Program-made: the position numbers and the translations under genes | Shown: positions 15,452-22,517 of the stretch, in pieces | Position numbering within the stretch: position 1 is the stretch's first letter | Layout of the letters: each line of letters begins with the position of its first letter | The notes under the pieces: model-generated | Seen by the model: only the letters and a program-made list of their open reading frames with translations | Database searches by the model: none | What the model was told of the DNA's origin: nothing | Source of the DNA: a virus | Strand: one strand, 5' to 3' | Length of the DNA stretch: 24,750 nt | Virus record (IMG/VR): IMGVR_UViG_3300030117_001140 | Span: 1-24,750 of that record

Positions 15452-15461
15452 TAGTTTGCAT

Positions 15462-15977
15462 CTAGAAGAGTATTTGTTCTCCTGCTGATGCTGGTTCAGG
15501 CTTATTTGTAGAGGGAGGAGCACCACTACTTGCCTGTTGGGGTTCAGAATTATACACCACATGGTTCAAGACTTTCACCCTATCTAAACGTGAACCACAG
15601 ATCTTACGTTTTGTGTCAAAGATAGTAATGTCTGCCTCAACCATGGAGCCGTTACCAATGATACCGTCCTCTTGTAGGTTCCAGGGTGTTCCATCAGACT
15701 TAGTAACCACTGGTGGTCCACTATTCCAGTCCTGGCCTGTGTCATACTTACGTTCAAACCTAACCTTTTTACCTCTACCTTCAGGGTCATCCTTAGGTCT
15801 ACGAGCACAACCAGCCGCCAGTAGTCGGTTTACGTCATCATCCTTCATAATGATGTCAATAGTACAAGCACCATCATGCTCTTTGAAGGCTCCATCATAA
15901 CCTTCCATATCACGGTTCTCAGGGAATACCTTCGCCCACTCCGCAATGCCCTTCACTGTAACTAATCTTGCTGCCAT
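15462..15977 (-). CDS. T7 gp2.5-like single-stranded DNA-binding protein
   Basis: 171 residues. The central stretch TPWNLQEDGIIGNGSMVEAD followed by TIFDTKRKICGSRLDRVKVLNHVVY is typical of the OB-fold core of T7 gp2.5-type SSBs of podoviruses. The C-terminal part is a Pro/Ser/Ala-rich linker ending in EPASAGEQILF; a terminal phenylalanine on a flexible tail is the feature through which T7 gp2.5 contacts polymerase and helicase, although this tail is less acidic than in T7. GGAG lies six bases before the ATG. It sits directly after polA in transcription order, as expected for a replisome component. Confidence 0.83.
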   Translation of the reverse strand: MAARLVTVKGIAEWAKVFPENRDMEGYDGAFKEHDGACTIDIIMKDDDVNRLLAAGCARRPKDDPEGRGKKVRFERKYDTGQDWNSGPPVVTKSDGTPWNLQEDGIIGNGSMVEADITIFDTKRKICGSRLDRVKVLNHVVYNSEPQQASSGAPPSTNKPEPASAGEQILF

Positions 15978-15991
15978 ATCATTCTCCTTTT

Positions 15992-17824
15992 CTAATGTAT
16001 TTCAGAATAGTTGTTACCGTATTGTATATCAATACCCAGTGTAACATTTAATTTAAGATCTTCATTCAGCTTTTCAATAGCCTCTTGAAGATAATTTGTG
16101 TGTAAGTTCTCCTCTCCTTTTTTTACTACGTTGATTGATTCATCATGGAACTGACCTACAATGTTTGGTCTAGCACCACGGTAGTATGCAACCCACTTGT
16201 CAAAGCAGTATGCACCTGTACTCTGGTTAATGGTAGAGAAGGCATCCTTCTCATACCGTAGGCTATGCCAAAACTTACTGACTGGGTTCTGCACCCACAT
16301 ATCATTACCAATGCTACGTATCTCTTGGTCATCCACAAACTCCTTCACTGACCAGTTACGATTCCAGTAGGCACACAATAAATCTTTTGCATCCTTCTGA
16401 GACATACCTGTTTCTCTAGCTAGTTTAGCAGAACCAATACCATAAGTAGCAGAGTAGTTTACTACTTTAAAGTTCTTACGTAAGTCTTTTAGTTGTGGCA
16501 TATCACCCCTATTGTATCTGTCTATATCACCCTGTGTAACATATCCTGCATGTCTTGCCAAGTCTAAATGTGGATCAAATCCAGATTGTGACATTTCTGC
16601 CACATAGTCAGGGTCATAGTCATGCATGTAGTGACGCTTGCAGGTGTCCTCTAGTGAGGTCATGTCAGCCCCACACAGTACACTACCCTCTGGTGCAATA
16701 AGACATCCACGTATCTCTTTACCCCAAGGCTTATCCACACTAGGTAGATTGACTAGAGGCTTATTATGCTTAAATCGTAGAGTATTAGTTAGTCCACTAA
16801 TCTCTGCCTTAACATAGCCATCACGTTCACAGGATACAAAACCCTCTAGTATACCAAGTCTATGTTGTATTACGGTCAGTCCTTCAAGAACATTAACCAC
16901 TGGCTCTTTTTGTGCTAGTCGTATTACAGATGGGGTAAGTTCTCCATTCTTCCTAACCTGTGGTATTGCTCTGTCACCATCAAACTTGTGATAGCAAGGC
17001 TCCCAACCAAGGGAAGTCAACCACTCCTTAACTTGGTCTGATGAGTTTGGATTAGCTGGTTCAACACCCTTAACTACGGTTACCTTCTCATTATAGTCAC
17101 GGGGTAAGTCATTAGCATCTAAAAGGTCATACCACTTCTTACCATTAGCTGAGAGGGAACCATCCTTCTTTGTCATAACTTTAGGCTTAGATTTCTCAGT
17201 CATAACCTTACGCATGGGCATTACATCAATAAGTTCCGCAACCTTTTGTTCCTGCAAAACCTTTAGTTGTGATATACAACTGTTTGCTTTACGTACATCC
17301 AGTCTCCATCCCTGCATCTCTGCTTCTCTTGCACAGTCCATCTTAAACGACAAGTAACGAAAGAACCTGTTTAACTCTGACTTGTTATCCTTATACAAAA
17401 ACATAAACTTCTTTAGTAAGTTCTGCCAAAGTATCCAATTTATTTTTACGTCCTGTTCACAACGATGAGTATATTCTTCTAGTGTCAGGTTTCTCCAGTC
17501 ATTAATCTCTGGCTTGGGTATACCATAGTCATCACCATAATACTCAAGACCATGACGTGACCTGTCAAAGTTTATTACCCATGACATAGGCAGGGTGTCA
17601 AACAGTTGAGCCTTGATCTTAATACCAAGTATCTTCTCAAGAACTGGTATATCATAGCGTATAATATTGTGACCAATCAAACCCTTCTCCCTACGTAGTA
17701 TCCTACGCATGTAGTCATAGTCATCAGTAGTCCTAACCTCTGATCCATCACGGGTATATGACAGGCAGTGTATCCTTGTCACATCCTCTAGTAAACCATC
17801 AGTCTCAATATCAAACAGTATCAT
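15992..17824 (-). CDS. polA: T7-type family A DNA polymerase with 3'-5' exonuclease
   Basis: 610 residues, shorter than T7 gp5 (704). Exonuclease motifs: FDIETDG (D5, E7), GHNIIRYDIPVLEK (N53, D58) and YTHRCEQDV (Y118, D125), so proofreading appears intact. Polymerase motif A: CGADMTSLED (D387, E392). Motif B: LRKNFKVVNYSATYG (R449, K453, Y457, Y461). Motif C: GQFHDES (H560, D561, E562). The residue equivalent to E. coli Pol I position 762 is Tyr457, as in T7. It starts in an ATGA overlap with the primase-helicase stop and has AAGGA seven bases upstream, so helicase and polymerase are made from coupled genes. The T7 thioredoxin-binding insert is not evident, which fits the shorter length. Confidence 0.96.
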   Translation of the reverse strand: MILFDIETDGLLEDVTRIHCLSYTRDGSEVRTTDDYDYMRRILRREKGLIGHNIIRYDIPVLEKILGIKIKAQLFDTLPMSWVINFDRSRHGLEYYGDDYGIPKPEINDWRNLTLEEYTHRCEQDVKINWILWQNLLKKFMFLYKDNKSELNRFFRYLSFKMDCAREAEMQGWRLDVRKANSCISQLKVLQEQKVAELIDVMPMRKVMTEKSKPKVMTKKDGSLSANGKKWYDLLDANDLPRDYNEKVTVVKGVEPANPNSSDQVKEWLTSLGWEPCYHKFDGDRAIPQVRKNGELTPSVIRLAQKEPVVNVLEGLTVIQHRLGILEGFVSCERDGYVKAEISGLTNTLRFKHNKPLVNLPSVDKPWGKEIRGCLIAPEGSVLCGADMTSLEDTCKRHYMHDYDPDYVAEMSQSGFDPHLDLARHAGYVTQGDIDRYNRGDMPQLKDLRKNFKVVNYSATYGIGSAKLARETGMSQKDAKDLLCAYWNRNWSVKEFVDDQEIRSIGNDMWVQNPVSKFWHSLRYEKDAFSTINQSTGAYCFDKWVAYYRGARPNIVGQFHDESINVVKKGEENLHTNYLQEAIEKLNEDLKLNVTLGIDIQYGNNYSEIH

Positions 17825-19425
17825 GCAGCATCCTTCACATTGTATGGTGCGTCCTCAGTTAGGATAGTTGTCTGTGGATTGTAGTATAGTGACCCTGCCA
17901 TACCTAGCTTGGCAAAGGGTCTGTTCTTATCCACTATAAAGTTGGTAGTATTCTGCACTATCTCATCCTCTGATTCAACATCTCTTTGTATCTTTAAGCA
18001 TATTATTGCTTCTTCTTCAAGAGAAGATGCATACTTAGTCCTACCATCGTCATTAACCTGTGATATAAATATCACACCAATGTCTAGTTCCTTAGCCAGT
18101 TGCGCCATGCGTGAGGATAATGTAGTTAGTGTACTGGTAGCGCCATCAACCCCACTACTGGATAAGTATGCAAGGCGCTGGGCATGGTCTACGAATACAT
18201 AGTCAGCACCAAACACAGTAGCAGCAGTCCTAGTGTGATCAAGAAGTTTAAGCGGATCATCATGGCTCCTCATCTCAAAGATTATTGTTCTGTTGTTCTC
18301 AGTGTCAGCAGCAATCTGTGCAGCCTTAACCACATCATCAGTGCTAATACCATTGGCTTCCGCATCATCATTGGTACGCACATTACAGCCTAAGTGATAG
18401 GTAGCCATTGCCCTGTAGGTGGTGGACTTCATTTCCTCCATGTGTAGCAATGCTATGCGTGTGTCTGGTGTACGTAGTAGTCCATTCTCAAAGTAACGTA
18501 TCACCTCAGTCTTACCAGTACCCCTTGGTGCTTTGATGAATGTCAGACCACCCTTGACCAGTCCTCTTATCTTCTCATCAATACCACTGTGTCCTGTTGG
18601 TGTGTATGAGTATGGGTTCTCGTTTCTTATTGCCGTGTCTACATCCTCATCACTGATAAAGAAGTTGTCAGGTGAATACTTCTGTGGCTTCATAGCAGCC
18701 CACATCAAGTCCTTGCCATCACCAGCAGTAAGGAAGTCATTAGCATCCTTGTGCTTTGACATTGGGGCATAGAAGAACCTGTCTGGTATTACAGCATATA
18801 ATTTGTCTGCTGCTGCCCTACCTGCTGTATCAAGTTCTCCTGCATACACCACCATCTTAAAAGATTTCAAGTAGTTTAAGTTCTGCTGTAGAAACTTATT
18901 ACTAATTGATGCGCTGGGTAGAGACTTCACAGGAAACTTTTCACCTAGTATTTCATACAGACTAGCCGCATCAAATTCACCCTCAGTGAGGTACAAACGT
19001 TCACTAGTGCCAGCATTAAACTCAGGACCAAATAGGTGAGCCATACCAGCCCCTACATCCTTCTGCCAGGTTCTCTTCTTGTCATCATAGGATCTGTACT
19101 TGGTGGTGTGTGGGTACTTGAAGGCATACCTAATAGGTTTACCCCCTTCACCCAACTGTAGTTGTATCTGATACACCTGACAGACCTCTGGTTTGATGCC
19201 CCTTATACCTTCATAGGTCATATTCTTTATGGGTACATCCATAATATTTCTCCTCTCTTTTACTGGGTATTCTTCTTTTGCCCAATCAAATGTAGGTTCC
19301 TTACTTGGGTATGAGTTACCACAGGAATGACAGTAGCCGTAGCCATCCTCATTCCAGTTGAACGCATCACTAGAACCGCACTCTTCAAACGGACAGGCTA
19401 AGTGCGGTGTGTCACCTTCTGCCAT
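17821..19425 (-). CDS. T7 gp4-type bifunctional primase-helicase
   Basis: 534 residues. Domains in order: an N-terminal zinc ribbon (C11, C16, C32, C35), a Toprim primase domain with YLTEGEFDAASLYE (E148), then AGELDTAGRAA at 195-205, and a C-terminal RecA/DnaB-type helicase with Walker A APRGTGKTE (K305, T306), Walker B YVFVDHAQ (D413, H414) and FISQ (Q456). It unwinds the fork and makes RNA primers for the polymerase encoded next. In the Toprim DxD motif the first Asp appears as Glu (E197-L-D199). AAGGAG stands eight bases before the ATG; the stop overlaps polA as ATGA. It overlaps the small membrane-protein gene upstream by 14 bases. Confidence 0.95.
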   Translation of the reverse strand: MAEGDTPHLACPFEECGSSDAFNWNEDGYGYCHSCGNSYPSKEPTFDWAKEEYPVKERRNIMDVPIKNMTYEGIRGIKPEVCQVYQIQLQLGEGGKPIRYAFKYPHTTKYRSYDDKKRTWQKDVGAGMAHLFGPEFNAGTSERLYLTEGEFDAASLYEILGEKFPVKSLPSASISNKFLQQNLNYLKSFKMVVYAGELDTAGRAAADKLYAVIPDRFFYAPMSKHKDANDFLTAGDGKDLMWAAMKPQKYSPDNFFISDEDVDTAIRNENPYSYTPTGHSGIDEKIRGLVKGGLTFIKAPRGTGKTEVIRYFENGLLRTPDTRIALLHMEEMKSTTYRAMATYHLGCNVRTNDDAEANGISTDDVVKAAQIAADTENNRTIIFEMRSHDDPLKLLDHTRTAATVFGADYVFVDHAQRLAYLSSSGVDGATSTLTTLSSRMAQLAKELDIGVIFISQVNDDGRTKYASSLEEEAIICLKIQRDVESEDEIVQNTTNFIVDKNRPFAKLGMAGSLYYNPQTTILTEDAPYNVKDAA

Positions 19426-19600
19426 AAATAAATCTCCTTATCTTTACTAATACTATCAGTATTAAAACAATCTGTAATATTATTACATATGTGTCTTGTC
19501 CATTAATACTTCTAACGTCAACACCTACTGTTACCATAAAACCTACGACAAATAAAGTCAATATGTAAGAGAGGATTATAATCTGTATTAGTTGTAACAT
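19412..19600 (-). CDS. Small two-span membrane protein
   Basis: 62 residues with two hydrophobic segments (about 4-26, QLIQIIILSYILTLFVVGFM; and 38-53, YVIILQIVLILIVLVK) separated by a short polar loop, and a basic C-terminus (KIRRFIYGRR). It lies between thyX and the primase-helicase gene, overlapping the latter by 14 bases. The Shine-Dalgarno site is weak (GAG). No family recognised; a holin-like or membrane-anchoring role is possible but unsupported. Confidence 0.6.
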   Translation of the reverse strand: MLQLIQIIILSYILTLFVVGFMVTVGVDVRSINGQDTYVIILQIVLILIVLVKIRRFIYGRR

Positions 19601-19605
19601 TACAT

Positions 19606-20400
19606 CTACTCATACAATTCCCCACCATCCCCATCATACCACACCTGATTTAAATCCTGTGGCTGTACTCTTTCATGTGCAAGTTTGTTTGCTTTTGATT
19701 TTTCTTTAGCCCTGTCACGCTCTGATTTATCAAAGGGTCTGATCTCTGTTTGCACCTCCGCTTGGTGTCCATTAACTTTAACAAGAGCAGACCACGAAAC
19801 AGGGAATAGTTTTTGCATCTCATCACTAATTTGTGTAGCAACCAATCGTGTTTCATATTGTGTGTCGCTGGCACAACGTAGATTACACATATCAGCAAGG
19901 GCATCAAGACTACCTGACCAGTACCACTCAGTCATGACACCCTGGGGTAACACTATACGTGCCTGTTCTGGACACACGCCAGTTTTAATCAGGTACTTAT
20001 AGGACTCATGTGCTTTAACATATAATTTTTCAAGCACTGCATCTTGCTGGTGACTTATAGCCATTTCATTACCTGATCCTTGCTTCTTGTTTTTAGCTGC
20101 GTGTCTAAACTTAGGTGTGTAATAAGAGGGTAAGTCATCCACATACCTACGGCTAATCTCATTCCAACGTAAAAACTTATGCTTAACCAACTGTCTAGCC
20201 ACAAAGACAGGAGCCTTAACATGAAAGGAAGCAAAGCAATGACCAAAGGGTGATGTGTGTCCGTGTTCTGCAAGATAGTGTATTAATCTGTAGTCCTCTT
20301 GCTCCTGAAAGACATCACGCTTTTTACCAAAGGATACCCTAGCGGCATTGACTACAGTTAAGTCTTCACCCATGTGGTCTATATATGTTACTCTTATCAT
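19606..20400 (-). CDS. thyX: Flavin-dependent thymidylate synthase
   Basis: 264 residues. ThyX makes dTMP from dUMP using FAD, NADPH and methylene-tetrahydrofolate. Evidence: AEHGHTSPFGHCFASFHVKAP (44-64), ARQLVKHKFLRWNEISRRYV (68-87), ARIVLPQGVMTEWYWSG and DTQYETRLVATQI. The signature RHRxxSxNExSxRY is present in altered form: KHKxxRxNExSxRY (K73, K75, R78), and the usual Glu in SPFEH is Gly53. The C-terminal ~50 residues are a charged, Lys/Arg/Glu-rich extension. GGAGA stands nine bases before the ATG. The gene follows endonuclease VII with a 35-base overlap and complements NrdJ in dNTP supply. Confidence 0.93.
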   Translation of the reverse strand: MIRVTYIDHMGEDLTVVNAARVSFGKKRDVFQEQEDYRLIHYLAEHGHTSPFGHCFASFHVKAPVFVARQLVKHKFLRWNEISRRYVDDLPSYYTPKFRHAAKNKKQGSGNEMAISHQQDAVLEKLYVKAHESYKYLIKTGVCPEQARIVLPQGVMTEWYWSGSLDALADMCNLRCASDTQYETRLVATQISDEMQKLFPVSWSALVKVNGHQAEVQTEIRPFDKSERDRAKEKSKANKLAHERVQPQDLNQVWYDGDGGELYE

Positions 20401-20821
20401 TCTCGTGTTTCTCCAAGTATTTTACTGCGTTTTTTAATTTATTTAAGTCATCAGAAAATGCACCAAGTCCAGTATTACAATGAGAACAAAGCCACCCCCT
20501 AAATGTTTCAGTATCATGGCAGTGATCCAATACCCAACTCTGTAATCTTATTTGTCCTTTCCTACCTAAATACTTTATATCAAATTTACATATAGGACAA
20601 GTGTAATCGTCTGGTGGATAAGGGTGTATCTTCCTTAGGTGTCGTACTAAACTACCCTGATTTCTTGCACAAGTTCTACACTTTCTTTTTATCTCTCCTG
20701 ATGGTAAGTGTTGAAAGTTTTGCACAGGTTGAACAATACCACAGTTGTTACACTCAAGACCATCCTCAATAATAGGGGCTATAAAATCAAACAACTCTAA
20801 TTGTTTTAATAGTTTATTCAT
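20366..20821 (-). CDS. Recombination endonuclease VII-like HNH nuclease
   Basis: 151 residues from the ATG at 20821, preceded by GGGGGTG; a GTG eight codons upstream has no Shine-Dalgarno site. The N-terminal half has a CxxC...CxxC ribbon (C24, C27, C48, C51). The catalytic domain has CPIC (C75, C78), VLDHCHDTETFRGWLCSHCN (D99, H100, H102, R108, C112, C115, N116) and GLGAFSDDLNKLKNAVKYLE. This reproduces the T4 endonuclease VII layout (zinc cysteines, DHxH and CN), an enzyme that cleaves Holliday junctions and branched DNA. Likely role: debranching replicated DNA or host DNA breakdown. The start overlaps the stop of the upstream membrane-protein gene by eight bases, and the 3' end overlaps thyX by 35 bases. 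Confidence 0.9.
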   Translation of the reverse strand: MNKLLKQLELFDFIAPIIEDGLECNNCGIVQPVQNFQHLPSGEIKRKCRTCARNQGSLVRHLRKIHPYPPDDYTCPICKFDIKYLGRKGQIRLQSWVLDHCHDTETFRGWLCSHCNTGLGAFSDDLNKLKNAVKYLEKHENDKSNIYRPHG

Positions 20822-21164
20822 GTTCACCCCCAAACATTCTACCACTTGTTATGTTATCAGTGGGTTTTTTAGAAATTTTTTCAGCCCCCTTGTAAACCAT
20901 TGCTGTAATAAATATACCACCAATTACCAGAGAGTGACCCATTCCACTGATAGCAAACCAGAATATATTACCAATCCACAGTGCAAAGATTGCACTCCAC
21001 ATGTATGCAAGTATCTGAAAGACTGCGTGTGCTGCCATTGGATCAAGCCTTTGGATATGACGTAGGGGAGAGTTTTGTATTGTCATTACACTGTTCCACG
21101 CCTCTTTGAATAAACTAAGAATACTGATGATACTCAAGGGTACAGTTTTTAATTTATGGCTCAT
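20814..21164 (-). CDS. Two-span membrane protein, unknown function
   Basis: 116 residues. A polar, basic N-terminus (with SLFKEAWNSVMTIQNSPLRH) is followed by two hydrophobic segments, about 46-64 (HAVFQILAYMWSAIFALWIG) and 67-91, and a polar tail. The N-terminal part looks amphipathic. I have an impression that similar proteins occur in other marine podoviruses, but I cannot name one. It begins in an ATGA overlap with the gene upstream and ends overlapping endonuclease VII. Possible roles include holin-like or host-envelope modification. Confidence 0.7.
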   Translation of the reverse strand: MSHKLKTVPLSIISILSLFKEAWNSVMTIQNSPLRHIQRLDPMAAHAVFQILAYMWSAIFALWIGNIFWFAISGMGHSLVIGGIFITAMVYKGAEKISKKPTDNITSGRMFGGEHE

Positions 21165-21376
21165 GTATCATCTCTCATATTTATGTTCATTGGTGAATAA
21201 ACTTCACCATTATATTGAGAACCTGATTTATCAGACCCCGTTTCAACACCACTATTACAACCAAAGACAACCACCATCAAGAATATAATACTATATATGG
21301 CTGCTCTCTTTGACCAAAGAATAAACATTTCAAAAGTTTTTTCTGCTTCTTCTTGTGCTTCCTCTCTAGGTGTCAT
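21161..21376 (-). CDS. Small membrane protein, possible lipoprotein
   Basis: 71 residues. A charged N-terminus of ~24 residues is followed by a hydrophobic segment (26-39) that ends in VVVFGC, then a polar Ser/Gly/Asn-rich tail (about 31 residues). Cys40 after FG resembles a weak lipobox, although Phe at -2 and the long N-terminal region are atypical. If lipidated it could be an outer-membrane spanin-like subunit; otherwise it is a single-pass anchor. It overlaps its neighbours on both sides (11 bases upstream; ATGA downstream). Confidence 0.62.
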   Translation of the reverse strand: MTPREEAQEEAEKTFEMFILWSKRAAIYSIIFLMVVVFGCNSGVETGSDKSGSQYNGEVYSPMNINMRDDT

Positions 21377-21638
21377 GCTTACCTTCCTGCTGCTCCTTTA
21401 ATTTTTCAAGTTTATCAAACTGTTCTTGATTTATACAGTTCACCATCTCTACTGCACCAGGTAGCATACCATTGTAGGCATCAATTAATCCCATAACATA
21501 CTTGGCTATTTCTTCCCTGTTGGTTAGGGTAGCCATACAAGTATTCCTATCATCATAGGTAGGGGTAGTGAATACAAATGTGTCTCTTGTTCCATCTGCA
21601 TTGTACGACAGAAAGAATACCATTACAAACCATTTCAT
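21366..21638 (-). CDS. Small conserved phage protein with two cysteines
   Basis: 90 residues from the ATG at 21638, chosen because it overlaps the preceding stop as ATGA and has GGAG nine bases upstream; an earlier ATG at 21653 lacks these. The hydrophobic start MKWFVMVFFL may be a short signal or membrane segment. Then come a TFVFTTPTYDDRNTC motif (C29) and VNCIN (C63), a plan I recall from many small phage proteins of unknown function, in which the two cysteines could form a disulphide in the periplasm. The C-terminus is a charged helix. Confidence 0.68.
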   Translation of the reverse strand: MKWFVMVFFLSYNADGTRDTFVFTTPTYDDRNTCMATLTNREEIAKYVMGLIDAYNGMLPGAVEMVNCINQEQFDKLEKLKEQQEGKHDT

Positions 21639-21766
21639 TTTATTATACTCCATATGCCAACATCAGGCCATATTAAAAGATTAATTATTATTGGTACACC
21701 TATTATCATAAAGGCACACACCAGGAAGGCATAGAACCAACCCTTAATATGATATTGTTCACTCAT
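21635..21766 (-). CDS. 43-residue single-span membrane protein
   Basis: Reads MSEQYHIKGWFYAFL... with one hydrophobic span (about residues 10-33) and a Trp-containing end (WPDVGIWSIIK). The ATG at 21766 is preceded by AAGGAG about eight bases upstream, and the TGA stop overlaps the next start as ATGA, so it is a convincing gene despite its size. It adds to the run of small membrane proteins here. Function unknown. Confidence 0.68.
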   Translation of the reverse strand: MSEQYHIKGWFYAFLVCAFMIIGVPIIINLLIWPDVGIWSIIK

Positions 21767-21769
21767 TCT

Positions 21770-21868
21770 TTACTCCTTTTTACATTCAGGACATTGTGGA
21801 TACCTGTTTACATCAAACAATTTACCACAGTCAGGACACTCTACTTTCTTGTCCCTTCTGGTGGTCAT
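21770..21868 (-). CDS. 32-residue zinc-ribbon protein
   Basis: Reads MTTRRDKKVECPDCGKLFDV, then NRYPQCPECKKE. Two CPxC knuckles (C11, C14, C26, C29) 12 residues apart form a complete rubredoxin-like/zinc-ribbon unit with almost nothing else. It starts in an ATGA overlap with the DoxX-like gene upstream and ends three bases before the start of the 43-residue gene. Probably binds zinc; a small regulatory or adaptor protein is possible, but target unknown. Confidence 0.7.
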   Translation of the reverse strand: MTTRRDKKVECPDCGKLFDVNRYPQCPECKKE

Positions 21869-22293
21869 GCTCTCATACCTCTCAGGGCAAAGAACAGACC
21901 ACCAACCCACAGTAGGACATGTAAGTTATCATACAGTAATACGTCAGTTAGACTGTCTGGTTCACCCACCCATATAACACCAGTTATAATGCAGCAGATG
22001 GTAATACCACAGAAACGTGTCAGTAAGTCTGCCCAAGGATGCAGTATATCTCTAATCCAAAAATCCCAGATCTTTAAACCCATAATTCCACTCACTATTA
22101 AACCCACACCTGCCCCTAGTTCTCCGTATGCAGCAAATGACCACACCACTAATGGTAATTCAAAGGAATTAGCATCGTCAAGTGTTAGGGGAAACTTAGA
22201 TAATCCCTGTTGTATAAATACAATGGCTAATGGTATTCTGAGTAGCCAGTGGCTAAGGCAAAACTCTGGCATTCTATTTAATAATTTAATCAT
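21865..22293 (-). CDS. DoxX-like four-span membrane protein
   Basis: 142 residues with four hydrophobic segments (about 14-31, 46-72, 88-109 and 122-138). The first contains LLRIPLAIVFIQQGLSKF, close to the DoxX-family opening (RxxlgxxFxxxGxxK), and the second has AAYGELGAGVGLIVSGIMGL, matching the family's E-x-x-x-G-x-x-L-x-x-G pattern. DoxX-type proteins are inner-membrane proteins linked in bacteria to thiosulfate:quinone oxidoreduction or redox homeostasis; many members are uncharacterised. ATGA overlaps join it to genes on both sides. In a phage it would be an auxiliary host-derived gene or a recruited envelope factor. Family call moderate-good; function in this context unknown. Confidence 0.72.
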   Translation of the reverse strand: MIKLLNRMPEFCLSHWLLRIPLAIVFIQQGLSKFPLTLDDANSFELPLVVWSFAAYGELGAGVGLIVSGIMGLKIWDFWIRDILHPWADLLTRFCGITICCIITGVIWVGEPDSLTDVLLYDNLHVLLWVGGLFFALRGMRA

Positions 22294-22517
22294 AGCTCGT
22301 CAAACTCCTGGTCTATCACACACACATCATCAGGGCAGTTAGGCCATTCATCAGGCATAATACCAGTCATAATAAACTCCCTCTCCTGTGGTGTGAGGTG
22401 TGGCATTGCCTCATGTATTAAAGTTCCAGACTGCCAGTTGGCTAGTTGTTCCTCTGTTACGTCAATCTCCCAACTGTTTGTATTATCAGTTAGCATACTA
22501 CTTCTTACAATCTTCAT
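22290..22517 (-). CDS. Conserved phage hypothetical protein (AMPHLTPQEREFIMTG)
   Basis: 75 residues, acidic. The pattern MLTDNTNSWEIDVTEEQLANW, then AMPHLTPQEREFIMTGIMPDEW, is one I recognise as widespread in tailed-phage early or replication regions, without an assigned function. GGAG stands six bases before the ATG, and the stop overlaps the DoxX-like gene as ATGA. No catalytic or membrane motif. Confidence 0.78.
   Translation of the reverse strand: MKIVRSSMLTDNTNSWEIDVTEEQLANWQSGTLIHEAMPHLTPQEREFIMTGIMPDEWPNCPDDVCVIDQEFDEL

Noticed and set aside
14619-15461. Longer 280-residue start for the RecE-like exonuclease
   Set aside because: The upstream ATG lacks a Shine-Dalgarno site and the extra codons run through a GC-rich hairpin; the start at 15404 fits better.
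21749-22342. Long + strand open frame (about 197 codons) opposite the DoxX-like gene
   Set aside because: It is antisense to several coupled genes with good Shine-Dalgarno sites, has no recognisable domain, and its composition reflects the reverse complement of membrane-protein codons.
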